Part shown: positions 1 to 8,827 of the stretch, one piece after another
Numbering within the stretch: position 1 is the stretch's first letter
How the letters are laid out: each line of letters starts with the position of its first letter
NCBI RefSeq assembly: GCF_013410355.1
Contig: NZ_JACCFI010000001.1
Span: 2,480,001-2,544,000 of the forward strand
From: Agromyces hippuratus
Lineage (GTDB): Bacteria > Actinomycetota > Actinomycetes > Actinomycetales > Microbacteriaceae
Direction of reading: 5' to 3'
Length of the DNA stretch: 64,000 bases
The notes under the pieces: model-generated
Database searches by the model: none
What the model saw: the letters and a program-made list of their open reading frames with translations, nothing else
What the model was told of the DNA's origin: nothing
Made by a program: the position numbers and the translations under genes

Positions 1-1128
1 GCTCCGCCGAACGGCCGCGTTCTCAGGCGCCGCGGGGTCGTTCACGACGACGTCGCCGTCGACGGTGAACCCCGCGATGACGAGCAGGTGCCCCTCGGTC
101 ACGTAACCCGCCTCGGGGAGCTCGTCGCGCGTGAACGCGACCGAGGCGACGAGCGGGATGCCTGCGGCGATGAACCGTTCGGCCTCGTCGAGCGAGCGCA
201 ACCGGGTGACGAACGACTCGAGCCCGTTCCGTGCGGCGAACGCGGCGTTGAACGACCAGTTGCCCGTGCCGGCGTACCCGTGGTCGTAGCAGCCGTCGGC
301 TGCCCAGACGACCTGGGGGTCGCCGTTCGGCGCCTCGATGCCGGCGAGAGCCTGCTCGGAGGGCAGCCGGCCCCAGAAGCCGAGCACCATGGCGGTCGAG
401 GTCGGCGAGCACCAGGCCTCGCCGCCCCCGCCGAGTTCGAGGCGCGCCCCGCGGTGCAGTTGCTGCGAGAACCGCGGCACGTCGAGCGCGAGGCCGCGGG
501 CGCCGCCCCGGTCGACGCCGTCGTGCCCGTGCCCGTTCCCGTGCCGGTCGCGCGCCGGCTGGGACCCGGGCGTCGGGTCGTCGATCGTAGAGACCATCGC
601 CCCCACCATCACGAGCGATGCGTCGGCGCGGGCGTCGTCACCGCGGGCGAAGGTCGCGCGAAGCCGGTACGCCGTGAACGCCCGGCCCTCGGCGGCGACG
701 AAGGTGTCGGCGTGCACGGATGCATCGGTGTCCCGCTGCCCCGGCACCGACGTGCGACGGACGCCCCCCGGTGCATCGTCGCGCTCCGCCCACCGAGCCA
801 GCACGAACCAGGCGCTCCACGACCCGTCGGCGATCCTGGCGCTGAGCTCGAGTTCGATCCACGTGCCCGGAGGGGTGATCGCGTGCCACGACAGGATCGC
901 CTCGGTCGCCGGGAACGGCACCTCGACGGCATCGGAGGCCCACCGGCTCGTCGACGGTGACGACGACGGTGACGACGACGGTGACGACGACGGTGACGAC
1001 GACGAGTCGGCTTCATCCGCACGCGCCGGCCTCAGGCGTGCCGAGTCGTCGACGACGGTGCCCGCGTGGGCGCCCCGGGAGAACCCGGTCGCCCCGCGCA
1101 CCGCGCTGAACTGCACGTGCCGTGCCAT
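1..1128 (-). CDS. C39-like cysteine peptidase domain protein, C-terminus cut by window edge
   Basis: The 376 residues present have no signal peptide. Residues 1-30 lead into a Ser/Pro linker at about 38-54 made of SSSP repeats. A beta-rich region of unknown fold covers about 55-190. A C39-like (double-psi papain-type) peptidase domain starts near 220: the motif EAWCSPTSTAM places the likely nucleophile at Cys240, a GHLLVIAGF segment supplies the candidate His, and NDP the candidate Asp. A GGGGGAT ribosome-binding site sits just before the ATG. It is the last visible gene of the peptide-transporter operon and follows the serine hydrolase by 13 bases. Expected to be a cytoplasmic peptide hydrolase; the substrate is unknown. 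The end of the gene lies outside the window. Confidence 0.75.
   Translation of the reverse strand, partial: MARHVQFSAVRGATGFSRGAHAGTVVDDSARLRPARADEADSSSSPSSSPSSSPSSSPSTSRWASDAVEVPFPATEAILSWHAITPPGTWIELELSARIADGSWSAWFVLARWAERDDAPGGVRRTSVPGQRDTDASVHADTFVAAEGRAFTAYRLRATFARGDDARADASLVMVGAMVSTIDDPTPGSQPARDRHGNGHGHDGVDRGGARGLALDVPRFSQQLHRGARLELGGGGEAWCSPTSTAMVLGFWGRLPSEQALAGIEAPNGDPQVVWAADGCYDHGYAGTGNWSFNAAFAARNGLESFVTRLRSLDEAERFIAAGIPLVASVAFTRDELPEAGYVTEGHLLVIAGFTVDGDVVVNDPAAPENAAVRRS
953..1006. repeat. 12-bp tandem repeat encoding an SSSP linker
   Basis: About 4.5 copies of GACGACGACGGT lie inside the C39-like peptidase gene. On the coding strand they give a Ser-Ser-Ser-Pro repeat. The unit length is a multiple of three, so copy-number changes would lengthen or shorten the linker without breaking the frame. 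Confidence 0.85.
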
Positions 1129-1141
1129 GAGATCCCCCGCC

Positions 1142-1969
1142 TCAGCCGTGCAGCAGGTGGTCGCGGATGACGTCGCCGGCCTCGCGCATCGTCGCGAGCG
1201 CCTCGTCGCGGTGATCGGATCCCCGCTCCCAGTTCGCGAGCACCGAGTACGCCACTCGGCGCTGCGGCGACATCGCCACGCCGACGTCGCCGCGCACGCG
1301 GCTCGTCGTGCCGGTCTTGTTCCACATCCAGATGTCGCGGTCGTAGAAGTAGTGCGCGAGCGGGTCGAGCCCCCAGGCCGACGCCACCATCGAGCAGTCC
1401 ATGCCCGCGCCGAGCCATCGGCGCAGGGTGTCGCACCCGGCCTCGGTCAGCACCTCGTTCTTCGCGACCCGAGCGACGAAGTCGGTGAGCTCTCGGGCGG
1501 TGCCCGTCGAGAGGTTCGGCGGGAAGCCCGTGGGGATCGGCCAGCGCACGATGTCGTCGAGCGAGGAGTCGGTGTAGCCGAGGGCCGCGGTCGACGCGTG
1601 CACCGCGTCGAGGCCGACCCGGCGGCACATGGTGTTCGTGGCCGCGTTGTCGCTCACCGCGCCGATGAGGGCGCAGAGGTCGTAGATGCTGAGCGTGTCG
1701 GCCTGCAGCAGGTACCAGAGCCCCGAGTTGTCCATCCACTCGCTCGGGCGGCGGGTCACCGGCTCGTCGAGTCGCAGCTCGCCGCGCTGCTCGAGTTCGA
1801 GCACCGTGTGCAGCAGGAACACCTTGCCGATGCTCGCGGTGTCGAGGGCGAGGTGCTCGCCCTGCTCGAAGAGCACGTGGCCCGAGTCGAGGTCGACCGC
1901 CTTGGCCGACCAGGTGATGCCCGATCCCGTCGCGAACTCCATGCGCTCCCCCGTTCCGCCCTGCGTCAT
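1142..1969 (-). CDS. serine hydrolase, class A beta-lactamase-like
   Basis: 275 residues with the three motifs of the penicillin-interacting serine hydrolase fold: SIGK (active-site Ser and Lys, near residue 47), SDN (SDNAATN, near 105) and KTG (KTGTTS, near 220). I do not see the Glu-x-x-Leu-Asn omega-loop motif that lets true class A beta-lactamases hydrolyse the acyl-enzyme. There is no signal peptide, unlike most beta-lactamases and DD-peptidases, so a cytoplasmic hydrolase or transacylase is more likely. The ATG overlaps the C45 gene stop (ATGA). An internal ATG at 1942 has a better GGGGGAG site and is an alternative start. Operon context suggests action on imported peptides or peptide-like compounds. 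Confidence 0.85.
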   Translation of the reverse strand: MTQGGTGERMEFATGSGITWSAKAVDLDSGHVLFEQGEHLALDTASIGKVFLLHTVLELEQRGELRLDEPVTRRPSEWMDNSGLWYLLQADTLSIYDLCALIGAVSDNAATNTMCRRVGLDAVHASTAALGYTDSSLDDIVRWPIPTGFPPNLSTGTARELTDFVARVAKNEVLTEAGCDTLRRWLGAGMDCSMVASAWGLDPLAHYFYDRDIWMWNKTGTTSRVRGDVGVAMSPQRRVAYSVLANWERGSDHRDEALATMREAGDVIRDHLLHG

Positions 1970-3075
1970 GCCCGCGCCTCGGCCTCGAGCACGCGTCCGG
2001 CCGCGAAGGCACCGAGCGCCATGGTCGTCGGCTCGCCGCGCCCCTGCACGACGATGCGGTCGTTCGCCAGATCGGCCACCGTCGTCGTGAAGGTCCAGAG
2101 GCCGGTCGAACGGTTCAGCACGCCGTCGGACCGGAGCGCCGCGAACACCGACTCCGCGTCGAGCACGGCGCCCGGCCGGCCGGCCCGCCGTTCGTCGAGC
2201 TGCCCGCTCAGGCGTTCACCGCGGGTGCGGCTCTCGACGAGCGACTCGTCTCCCGCCGCCGGCTGCATGCCCGGCCCCGGTTCGCCGACGAACCGCAGGT
2301 GGTTCGTGTGCCAGAGGCAGGGGGCGTCGGCCGAGGCATCCGTCGTCACGACGACGCCCGCGGCGTTCTCGATCATGAGCGCCCGACCGGTCTCGCGGTC
2401 GCCGATGTTGAACGAGAAGCCGCCGGCGCACGGCACCGACCGGACGCGGTCGATCGCCTCGCGACCCGAGCGGCTCCGTTGCGCGTGCCGGGCGACGAAG
2501 TGCCGGCCGGCGCCGTTCGCATCGGGATCGACGACGGGCAGGTGGTCGAGGCCCCATACCGTGCCCGCCTCGGTCGCGACGAAGGAGTTGGCGGGCAGGA
2601 AGCCCGGATACCAGACGACCGTCATGCTCGGGTCGCCCTCGACGACGAGGGTGACGAGGCAGACGTCGTCGGCCGAGTCGGCCGCGCCGTCCTCGTTGTG
2701 GCCGACGACGAGGGCATCGGATGTCGCGAGCGACACGTCGCTGCACCCGGTGCCGTCCCTGCCGAGATCGCCGCGGAGGTTGTAGACCCACAGGTCGAAC
2801 GCGGGCACGCCCGCGCCCTCGGCGAGGAGGTCGAGCTCACGCGACTCGACCGGGCAGAGCCGGCGCGTGGACGCCTCGATGCGCCGCATGCGCTCGCCGA
2901 CGGCCTCCTGCTCGACACGGCTCATGAGCGCCGACCACTGGGCGTCGGCGCGCGAGCGGATGTCGCGGATGCGCTCGGCGAAGTGCGCGCCGAGCTCGCG
3001 GAAGACCGTCTCGCGGTCGCCCGTGACGACGACCCAGCGCAGGCCCGAGAGCGGGGCGTTCTCGTGGACGGTCAC
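1966..3075 (-). CDS. C45-family autoproteolytic acyltransferase/hydrolase
   Basis: 369 residues of the acyl-CoA:6-aminopenicillanate acyltransferase (AAT, peptidase C45) family, which mature by self-cleavage before a Cys that becomes the N-terminal nucleophile. The Gly-Cys pair in DGTGCSDVSL puts that residue near Cys111, followed by the family motif GHNEDG. The reading frame is open further upstream, but that part would overlap the ATPase gene. I chose the GTG at 3075, which lies 7 bases after the ATPase stop and starts MTVHEN. Family members hydrolyse or transfer acyl groups on amino acids, beta-alanyl amides or beta-lactam cores. Here it lies directly behind a peptide importer and overlaps the serine hydrolase by 4 bases. 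Confidence 0.85.
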   Translation of the reverse strand: MTVHENAPLSGLRWVVVTGDRETVFRELGAHFAERIRDIRSRADAQWSALMSRVEQEAVGERMRRIEASTRRLCPVESRELDLLAEGAGVPAFDLWVYNLRGDLGRDGTGCSDVSLATSDALVVGHNEDGAADSADDVCLVTLVVEGDPSMTVVWYPGFLPANSFVATEAGTVWGLDHLPVVDPDANGAGRHFVARHAQRSRSGREAIDRVRSVPCAGGFSFNIGDRETGRALMIENAAGVVVTTDASADAPCLWHTNHLRFVGEPGPGMQPAAGDESLVESRTRGERLSGQLDERRAGRPGAVLDAESVFAALRSDGVLNRSTGLWTFTTTVADLANDRIVVQGRGEPTTMALGAFAAGRVLEAEARA

Positions 3076-3082
3076 TCGCGGA

Positions 3083-4807
3083 TCACCGGGCCGTCTCGAG
3101 CACGCCCTCGCGCCCCACGATCTTCGGTGCCGCGGCGAGCAGCTTCCTCGTGTACTCGTGCTGCGGGTCGAGGAGCACCGTCTCGGTGGCACCCCGCTCG
3201 ACGATCTCGCCGTGGTACATCACGGCGACCGTGTCGGCGATGTTCCACGCGAGTCCGAGGTCGTGCGTGATGACGAGCGCGGAGAGGCCGAGCTCGTCGC
3301 GCAGGCGGAGCAGGAGCGCGAGGATCTCGCCTCGCGCCGAGGCGTCGAGCGAGGCGACCGGCTCGTCGGCGATGAGCATCTGCGGGTTCATCGCGAGGGC
3401 GCCCGCGATCACGACGCGCTGGCGCTGCCCGCCCGAGAGCTCGTGCGGGATGGCCTCGAAGAAGTGCTCGGGCGGCATCAGCTCGGCGTTCTCGAGGCTC
3501 GCGGCGACCTGCGCGCGCTCGTCGCCCGGGTAGCGCTGGATGCGGAGCCCCTCGGCGACCGACTCGTAGACGCTGAGCTTCGGGTTCAGGGCGGCCGACG
3601 GGTCCTGCAGGATGAGCTGCACCTGGCGGCGGAACTCGCGGAGCCGCTTCGTCGAGCGCCCGAGCGGCTTGCCGCGGAAGAGCACCTGCCCGCCCTGGTC
3701 GGGCGCCTCGAGGCCGAGGAGCGTGCGGGCGAGCGTGGTCTTGCCCGAGCCCGACTGCCCGACGAGGGCGACGATCTCGCCCTGACGGCACTCGAGGTCG
3801 ACCCCGCGCACCGCCCGAACGCTCTTGCCTCGCGAGCGGAACGTCACGCTGAGGTTGCGGGCCTCCAGCAGCACCTCGCCCGTGGCCCCGGCATCGCCGT
3901 TCGCCGCCGTGCGCGCGGGCGCCGAGGCACCCGGTGCGCCGATCGCGTCGATCGAGCCCGTCGCGACCGAGTCGGTGCGGCGCGTGACCGGCTTCAGCCG
4001 CGAGGCCGGGTCGCCGATCGTCGGAAAGGCGTCGGCGAGCTGCTTCGTGTACGCCTCGCGCGGTTCGGTGCAGATCTGCTGCGATTCACCGACCTCGACG
4101 AGCTCGCCGTTGCGCATGACGGCGATGCGCTCGCACGCGGTGGCGAGCACCGAGAGGTCGTGGCTGATCATGAGGAGCGAGATGCCCCGACGGGTCACGA
4201 GGTCCTTCACCACCTCGAGGATCTGGCCCTGCACGATCACGTCGAGCGCAGTGGTCGGCTCGTCGGCGACGATGATGTCGGGCTCGCACGCGAGCGCCAT
4301 CGCGATCATGATGCGCTGCTTCTGGCCGCCCGAGAGCTCGTGCGGGTAGGCGGCCGCCTTCGCGATCGGCAGGTCGACCTGGTCCATCAGCTCCGCGAGG
4401 CGCGCCTTGCGGGCCTCGGCGGTGCGCCACCCGTCCTTCACGTGCAGCTCGAGGGCCTCGATGATCTGCTGGCCGACGGTGCGCACGGGGTTCAGCGAGT
4501 GCATCGCCCCCTGGAAGACGATCGCGACCTCCGACCAGCGCAGGGCACGCAGCTCGCCGAAGCTCAGTTCGGCGACGCTGCGGTCGCCGACACGCACGTG
4601 GCCGTCGATCACGGCGTTGTCGGGCAGCAGGCGCAGCGCACTCATCGCGAGCGTCGACTTGCCCGAGCCCGACTCGCCGGCGATGCCGAGCGTGCCGCCG
4701 GCGGGAAGCGAGAGGCTCACGTTGCGCACGGCGGCGATGTCGCCGCGACCTCGCGACGCGGCCGTGCGATAGGTGATGGAAACGTCGTCGAAGACGAGAT
4801 CGGGCAT
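3083..4807 (-). CDS. peptide ABC transporter, fused double ATP-binding subunit (DppD-DppF type)
   Basis: 574 residues holding two complete nucleotide-binding domains in one chain. Half 1 has Walker A GESGSGKST (near 45) and signature LSGGQKQR. Half 2 has Walker A GQSGSGKTT (near 345) and signature LSGGQRQR. The link at about 270-315 is rich in Ala and Gly. Each half keeps its Walker B and switch His (DEPTTALD...ISHD; DEPVASLD...ITHD). Fused OppD/OppF-type subunits are common in actinobacterial peptide and nickel importers. The ATG at 4807 follows the permease stop by 2 bases. It powers the two upstream permeases. Confidence 0.95.
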   Translation of the reverse strand: MPDLVFDDVSITYRTAASRGRGDIAAVRNVSLSLPAGGTLGIAGESGSGKSTLAMSALRLLPDNAVIDGHVRVGDRSVAELSFGELRALRWSEVAIVFQGAMHSLNPVRTVGQQIIEALELHVKDGWRTAEARKARLAELMDQVDLPIAKAAAYPHELSGGQKQRIMIAMALACEPDIIVADEPTTALDVIVQGQILEVVKDLVTRRGISLLMISHDLSVLATACERIAVMRNGELVEVGESQQICTEPREAYTKQLADAFPTIGDPASRLKPVTRRTDSVATGSIDAIGAPGASAPARTAANGDAGATGEVLLEARNLSVTFRSRGKSVRAVRGVDLECRQGEIVALVGQSGSGKTTLARTLLGLEAPDQGGQVLFRGKPLGRSTKRLREFRRQVQLILQDPSAALNPKLSVYESVAEGLRIQRYPGDERAQVAASLENAELMPPEHFFEAIPHELSGGQRQRVVIAGALAMNPQMLIADEPVASLDASARGEILALLLRLRDELGLSALVITHDLGLAWNIADTVAVMYHGEIVERGATETVLLDPQHEYTRKLLAAAPKIVGREGVLETAR

Positions 4808-4809
4808 GC

Positions 4810-5736
4810 TCAACGGCTCCTGAGGGTGGGGTTCACGATGGCTTCGAAGGTCCGCCCGACCAAGGTGAACGCGAGCACCACGAGCACGATCGCGAGACCG
4901 GGGATGACGACGTACCACCAGTAGCCACTCGTCGCGGCCGAGACGTCCATCGAGTCCTTCAGGATCGTGCCCCACGACTGCTGGGTGGGGTCGCCGAGGC
5001 CGAGGAAGGCGAGGGTCGATTCGGCGATGATCGCCGAGCCGACGGTGAGCGTGGTGTTGGCGAGCACGAGCGGCAGCACGGCGGGGAAGAGGTGCTTGCC
5101 GATGATGTGCCAGTGCCCGGCGCCGAGCACCTGGGAGCGCTCGACGTACGGGCGGGCCTCGACCGCGAGCGTCTGGGCTCTCACGAGTCGGGCGGTGGCC
5201 GCCCATGAGGTCACGCCGATCGCGATCACGATCGTGAGCACGCCCCGGCTCAGCACCGACGAGAGCACGATGGCGAGCACGAGCGAGGGCAGCACGAGGA
5301 AGAAGTCGACGAATCGCATGATGATGCCGCCGGTGACCCCGGTGAAGTGGCCGGCGGCCATGCCCACGAGGGTGCCGATGATCATCGACATCGCCGTGGC
5401 GGCGACGCCGACGAGCAGCGAGGTGCGAGCACCCCAGATCATGCGCACCCACAGCTCGCGACCCTGGTGGTCGGTGCCCATCGGGTGCTCCCACGACGGC
5501 GGCGCGAAGCGCGGCTGATCGGTGAGCTGGGTGACGTCGAGCATCGAGCGGTCGGCGATGACCGGGGCCAGGATCGCGAGGAGGATCACGACGCCGAGGA
5601 AGATCAGACCCGACATGCCCGAGGCGCTCGAGCGGAACTCTCGCCACAGCTTCGCGGCGGACGCCCGGCGCCGGCGGCTCGCGACCTGCCGGGTCGTCAT
5701 CTGGACGACGGGGCGTGTCTGTTCGGTGGTGCTCAT
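4810..5736 (-). CDS. peptide ABC transporter permease (DppC type)
   Basis: 308 residues with about six membrane helices and the binding-protein-dependent permease (EAA) loop near ARLVRAQTLAVEARPYVE, followed by GAGHWHIIGKHLFP. The N-terminal helix and the MGTDHQGREL motif before the transmembrane core are typical of DppC/OppC. The start overlaps the stop of the preceding permease by 4 bases (ATGA), which indicates translational coupling. It forms the channel heterodimer with the DppB-type subunit. Confidence 0.95.
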   Translation of the reverse strand: MSTTEQTRPVVQMTTRQVASRRRRASAAKLWREFRSSASGMSGLIFLGVVILLAILAPVIADRSMLDVTQLTDQPRFAPPSWEHPMGTDHQGRELWVRMIWGARTSLLVGVAATAMSMIIGTLVGMAAGHFTGVTGGIIMRFVDFFLVLPSLVLAIVLSSVLSRGVLTIVIAIGVTSWAATARLVRAQTLAVEARPYVERSQVLGAGHWHIIGKHLFPAVLPLVLANTTLTVGSAIIAESTLAFLGLGDPTQQSWGTILKDSMDVSAATSGYWWYVVIPGLAIVLVVLAFTLVGRTFEAIVNPTLRSR

Positions 5737-6776
5737 GCGCGCCTCACTCTCGGGTCGAGCTGCCGATAGATGAGGTCGGCGATGAGATTCATGACGATGA
5801 TGATCGTCGAGAAGACGACGAAGGTGCCCTGCAGCAGGGGCATGTCGGGGCCGCTGATGGCCTCGTAGGTGAGCTTGCCGAGGCCGGGCCAGGAGAAGAC
5901 CGTCTCGACCGTGACGGCGCCGGCCACGAGACCGCCGATGTGCATGAAGACGAGGGTGACCGTGGGCAGCAGTGCGTTCGGCACCGCGTGCCGGCGTCGC
6001 ACGAGGTCGTCGCGCAGACCCTTCGCGCGCGCGGTCGTCAGGTAGTCGGACGATTTCTCCTCGAGGAGCGACGCGCGCATGACCATGAGGTACTGGGCGA
6101 AGACCACCGCGACCATCGTGACCACGGGGAGCACCATGTGGCGGGCGACGTCGACGACGTAGTCGAAGGTGCCCGGCTCGACGCCGGGGCTGACCATGCC
6201 GCCCGTCGGGAACCAGCGCAGGGTGCCGCCGAAGATCATGAGGAGGATCAGCGCGAGCCAGAACGTGGGCACCGACCACAGGGTGAGCGAGGTGCCGGTG
6301 GCGATCTTGTCGAAGAGCGAGCCGTTGCGCCAGGCCGCGCGCTGACCGAGCCACAGCCCGAGCGCGATCGCGATGATCGCGGAGGTGCCGGTGAGCAGGA
6401 GGGTCGGGCCGAGGTACTGCCCGATGAGCTCGCTCACCGGGGTGCGGTACACGTAGCTCTCGCCGAGGTTGCCGGTGAAGATGTTGACGAGGTAGTCGAG
6501 GAACTGCTGCGTGACGGGCTTGTCGAGGCCGTACTGCCTGCGGAGCTCCGCGATCTGCTCGGGGCTCATCGGGCGTTCCTGCGCGATGCGCCGCACCGGG
6601 TCGCCCGGCAGCACTCGGAACGCGAAGAAGCCGAGCAGCACGACCATGACGAGGCTGATGAGCGCCCCGCCGAGCTTGGTGCCGAAGTAGCTCAGGAACG
6701 ACGAACGCGTCGGCGATGCCTCCGCGAGCTTCTCGTCGTGCACCTCCGCGTTCACGGGGGTGATCGTGTCTGTCAT
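5733..6776 (-). CDS. peptide ABC transporter permease (DppB type)
   Basis: 347 residues with about six helices. The conserved DppB features are an N-terminal helix followed by LPGDP, the phrase LRRQYGLDKPV, and the EAA-type loop containing DYLTTARAKGL. The cytoplasmic head of about 33 residues is long for the family. The ATG at 6776 is supported by GGAG 5 bases upstream within a purine-rich run; an open frame further upstream lacks any start signal. It lies 88 bases after the binding-protein gene. Confidence 0.95.
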   Translation of the reverse strand: MTDTITPVNAEVHDEKLAEASPTRSSFLSYFGTKLGGALISLVMVVLLGFFAFRVLPGDPVRRIAQERPMSPEQIAELRRQYGLDKPVTQQFLDYLVNIFTGNLGESYVYRTPVSELIGQYLGPTLLLTGTSAIIAIALGLWLGQRAAWRNGSLFDKIATGTSLTLWSVPTFWLALILLMIFGGTLRWFPTGGMVSPGVEPGTFDYVVDVARHMVLPVVTMVAVVFAQYLMVMRASLLEEKSSDYLTTARAKGLRDDLVRRRHAVPNALLPTVTLVFMHIGGLVAGAVTVETVFSWPGLGKLTYEAISGPDMPLLQGTFVVFSTIIIVMNLIADLIYRQLDPRVRRA

Positions 6777-6864
6777 TGCGCTCCGTCTCCTTCTTCCTGC
6801 GCCCGTGCCGGTCGCCCGGTCGGATGCCGCGGTGAGCGGCACCCGACCGGGCAGTGCGAGAACG

Positions 6865-8739
6865 CTACTCGCGGTCGCCCGCGGTCTTGCGCCGTCGCAC
6901 GATCACGATCGTGACGACACCGGCGGCGACGACGAGCACGCCGAGGCCGATCCAGAGCGCGGCACCCGGACCGGACTGCTCAGCGGCCGACGAAGACTCG
7001 TCGACGACGGGCTCCACCGTGTAGTAGCCCCAGTAGCCGGCCTGGTTCGCGATGATGCCGTTGTCGGCGGGCTGCGTGGTGAAGCCCGTGAAGCGGTCGG
7101 AGCGGTAGGCCTCGAGCGACTGGCCGTACCAGAGGGTGATCTGCGCGACGTCCTCGTAGTGCATGCGCAGCATGTCGTGCACGATCTCGGCGCGCTTGGC
7201 CTCGTCGAGCTCCGAGTGCTGCTCGGCGTAGAGGGCGTCGAACTCGGGGTTGCAGTAGCCGTCCTGGCTCGTGGCGCCGTTGCCCTCAGCGTCGGGACGC
7301 GAGGAGCACAGGTTGATGCCGAGCTGGTAGTCGGGGTCGGGGTTGACGCTCCACCCGGAGAAGTACATGTCGTAGTCGCTGACCGCCGTGCGGTCCGAGA
7401 TGGTGTCGCTGTCGGTGGTCTCGAGCTTCAGCTCGACGCCGATGTCCGCCATCCAGGGCACGAGGTACTCGGACGCCGACATCTCGACGATGTCCTCGGC
7501 GTCGGCGAGCAGGCGGATCGAGAGCCGGTTGCCGTCCTTCTCGCGGATGCCGTCGGCGCCGGCGACCCAGCCCGCGTCATCGAGCTTGGCCATCGCGGCG
7601 TCGGGATCGAATGACACGATCGCCTCGTCGTCGTCGGGCAGGTGCCACTTCTCGAACGCGATCGGGATGAAGCTCGTGGCGGGAGCGCCGTAGCCGCCCA
7701 GCACGTTCTTCAGCAGCGACTCCTGGTCGATGCCGAGGCGGATCGCCTCGCGCACGGCGGGCTCCTTGAGGGCGGGGCTGCCGGTGCCGTAGGCGACGCC
7801 CTCGGGCGTCTCGGCTCCGGCGTTCACGCTGAGCGAGGTGAAGCGACGGCCCGTGCCCGCGTGGGTCGTGATGCCCTCTTCGCCTTCGAGCGCCGTCATC
7901 TGCGTGTCGGTGAGCCCGGTGACGAGGTCGACCTCGCCGGCGCGCAGCGCCTGGATCTGGGCGTCGGAGTTCGTGTAGTAGATGTACTGGATGCCGTCGA
8001 TCTTGGGAGCGCCCCGCCAGAAGTTGGGGTTCGCCTTGAGGGTGATCGACTGGTTCGCCGAGTAGCTCTCGAGCGTGTACGGCCCCGAGCCCACGACGTC
8101 GGCGTCGTTGGCGAAGGTCGTGGGGTCGTCGACCTCTGACCAGATGTGCTCGGGGAGCACGGGGATCTCGGTGCCGGGGTTCGGCGCCTGCGGCGTCTTG
8201 AGGTTGATCACGACGGTGAGGTCGTCGGGCGTCTCGACGCTCTCGAAGTTCGCCACGAGGTTGCCGTTGGCGGTGCCGAGCATCGGGTCGTTCATCATCG
8301 ACTCGTAGGTGTACTTGACGTCGGCGGAGGTGATCGGCTCGTCGTCGGACCACTTCATGCCCTCGTGCAGGGTGAAGGTCCAGGTCATGCCGTCGGGGCT
8401 CGCCTCCCACTTCTCCGCGAGGCCCTCGGTCGGGGAGCCGTCTTCGGCGTCGTTCTGCACGAGGCTCTCGTAGACGTACCGGATGATGTTCGTCGGCGTC
8501 AGGTAGATCGAGATGAACGGGTTGAAGGTGTCGACGAAGCCGGCCGTCGCGATGCGCAACGTCTTGGCGTCGGCGCTCGCGGACGCCGAGGGGCTCGCTT
8601 CAGCGACGACCGGTGCCGCGAACGAGGTCGCGGCCGGGCCGATCGCGAGACACGCCGCGAGGGAGACCGCGGCGACGGTGGACAACCGGCGTCGCGCCTT
8701 CCCGTTTCTGAGGGCTGGTGTAGCACGCATACGTTTCAT
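6865..8739 (-). CDS. ABC transporter substrate-binding protein, family 5 (peptide type)
   Basis: 624 residues. An Arg/Lys-rich signal sequence (1-42, ending TSFAAP) is followed by the SBP_bac_5 fold: LRIATAGFVDTFNP near 56, then WTFTLHEGMKWSDD and TSADVKYTY in lobe I. The C-terminus has a membrane helix (about 590-615) and an RRRK stop-transfer tail, so the protein is probably tethered at its C-terminus. A Cys in the signal (SLAAC) matches a lipobox but lies inside the hydrophobic stretch, so lipid anchoring is uncertain. ATG at 8739 or 8730 both fit the AAGGA site poorly. First gene of the importer operon; ligand unknown. Confidence 0.92.
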   Translation of the reverse strand: MKRMRATPALRNGKARRRLSTVAAVSLAACLAIGPAATSFAAPVVAEASPSASASADAKTLRIATAGFVDTFNPFISIYLTPTNIIRYVYESLVQNDAEDGSPTEGLAEKWEASPDGMTWTFTLHEGMKWSDDEPITSADVKYTYESMMNDPMLGTANGNLVANFESVETPDDLTVVINLKTPQAPNPGTEIPVLPEHIWSEVDDPTTFANDADVVGSGPYTLESYSANQSITLKANPNFWRGAPKIDGIQYIYYTNSDAQIQALRAGEVDLVTGLTDTQMTALEGEEGITTHAGTGRRFTSLSVNAGAETPEGVAYGTGSPALKEPAVREAIRLGIDQESLLKNVLGGYGAPATSFIPIAFEKWHLPDDDEAIVSFDPDAAMAKLDDAGWVAGADGIREKDGNRLSIRLLADAEDIVEMSASEYLVPWMADIGVELKLETTDSDTISDRTAVSDYDMYFSGWSVNPDPDYQLGINLCSSRPDAEGNGATSQDGYCNPEFDALYAEQHSELDEAKRAEIVHDMLRMHYEDVAQITLWYGQSLEAYRSDRFTGFTTQPADNGIIANQAGYWGYYTVEPVVDESSSAAEQSGPGAALWIGLGVLVVAAGVVTIVIVRRRKTAGDRE

Positions 8740-8827
8740 ATTCCTTCGCTGATGAGTCGGACATGTGATGCAGAACTCGGATCTCTAGCAAGGGAACATG
8801 ATGAGGAGATGAATAGTCAACAACGAA

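Noticed and set aside
953..1006. Possible CRISPR-like array
   Set aside because: 12-bp units without spacers, in frame in a gene; a simple minisatellite. No cas genes are present.
1142..1969. Beta-lactam resistance gene
   Set aside because: No signal peptide and no ExxLN motif, and the gene is embedded in a peptide-transport operon.
338..2785. Long plus-strand open frame of 815 codons
   Set aside because: It is the antisense shadow of the minus-strand C39, serine hydrolase and C45 genes; its product is Arg/Ser-rich low-complexity with no domain.
2867..4924. Plus-strand open frame of 685 codons opposite the ABC ATPase
   Set aside because: Shadow of a clear double-ATPase gene; the composition is Arg/Asp/His-rich, as expected for antisense frames at this GC content.
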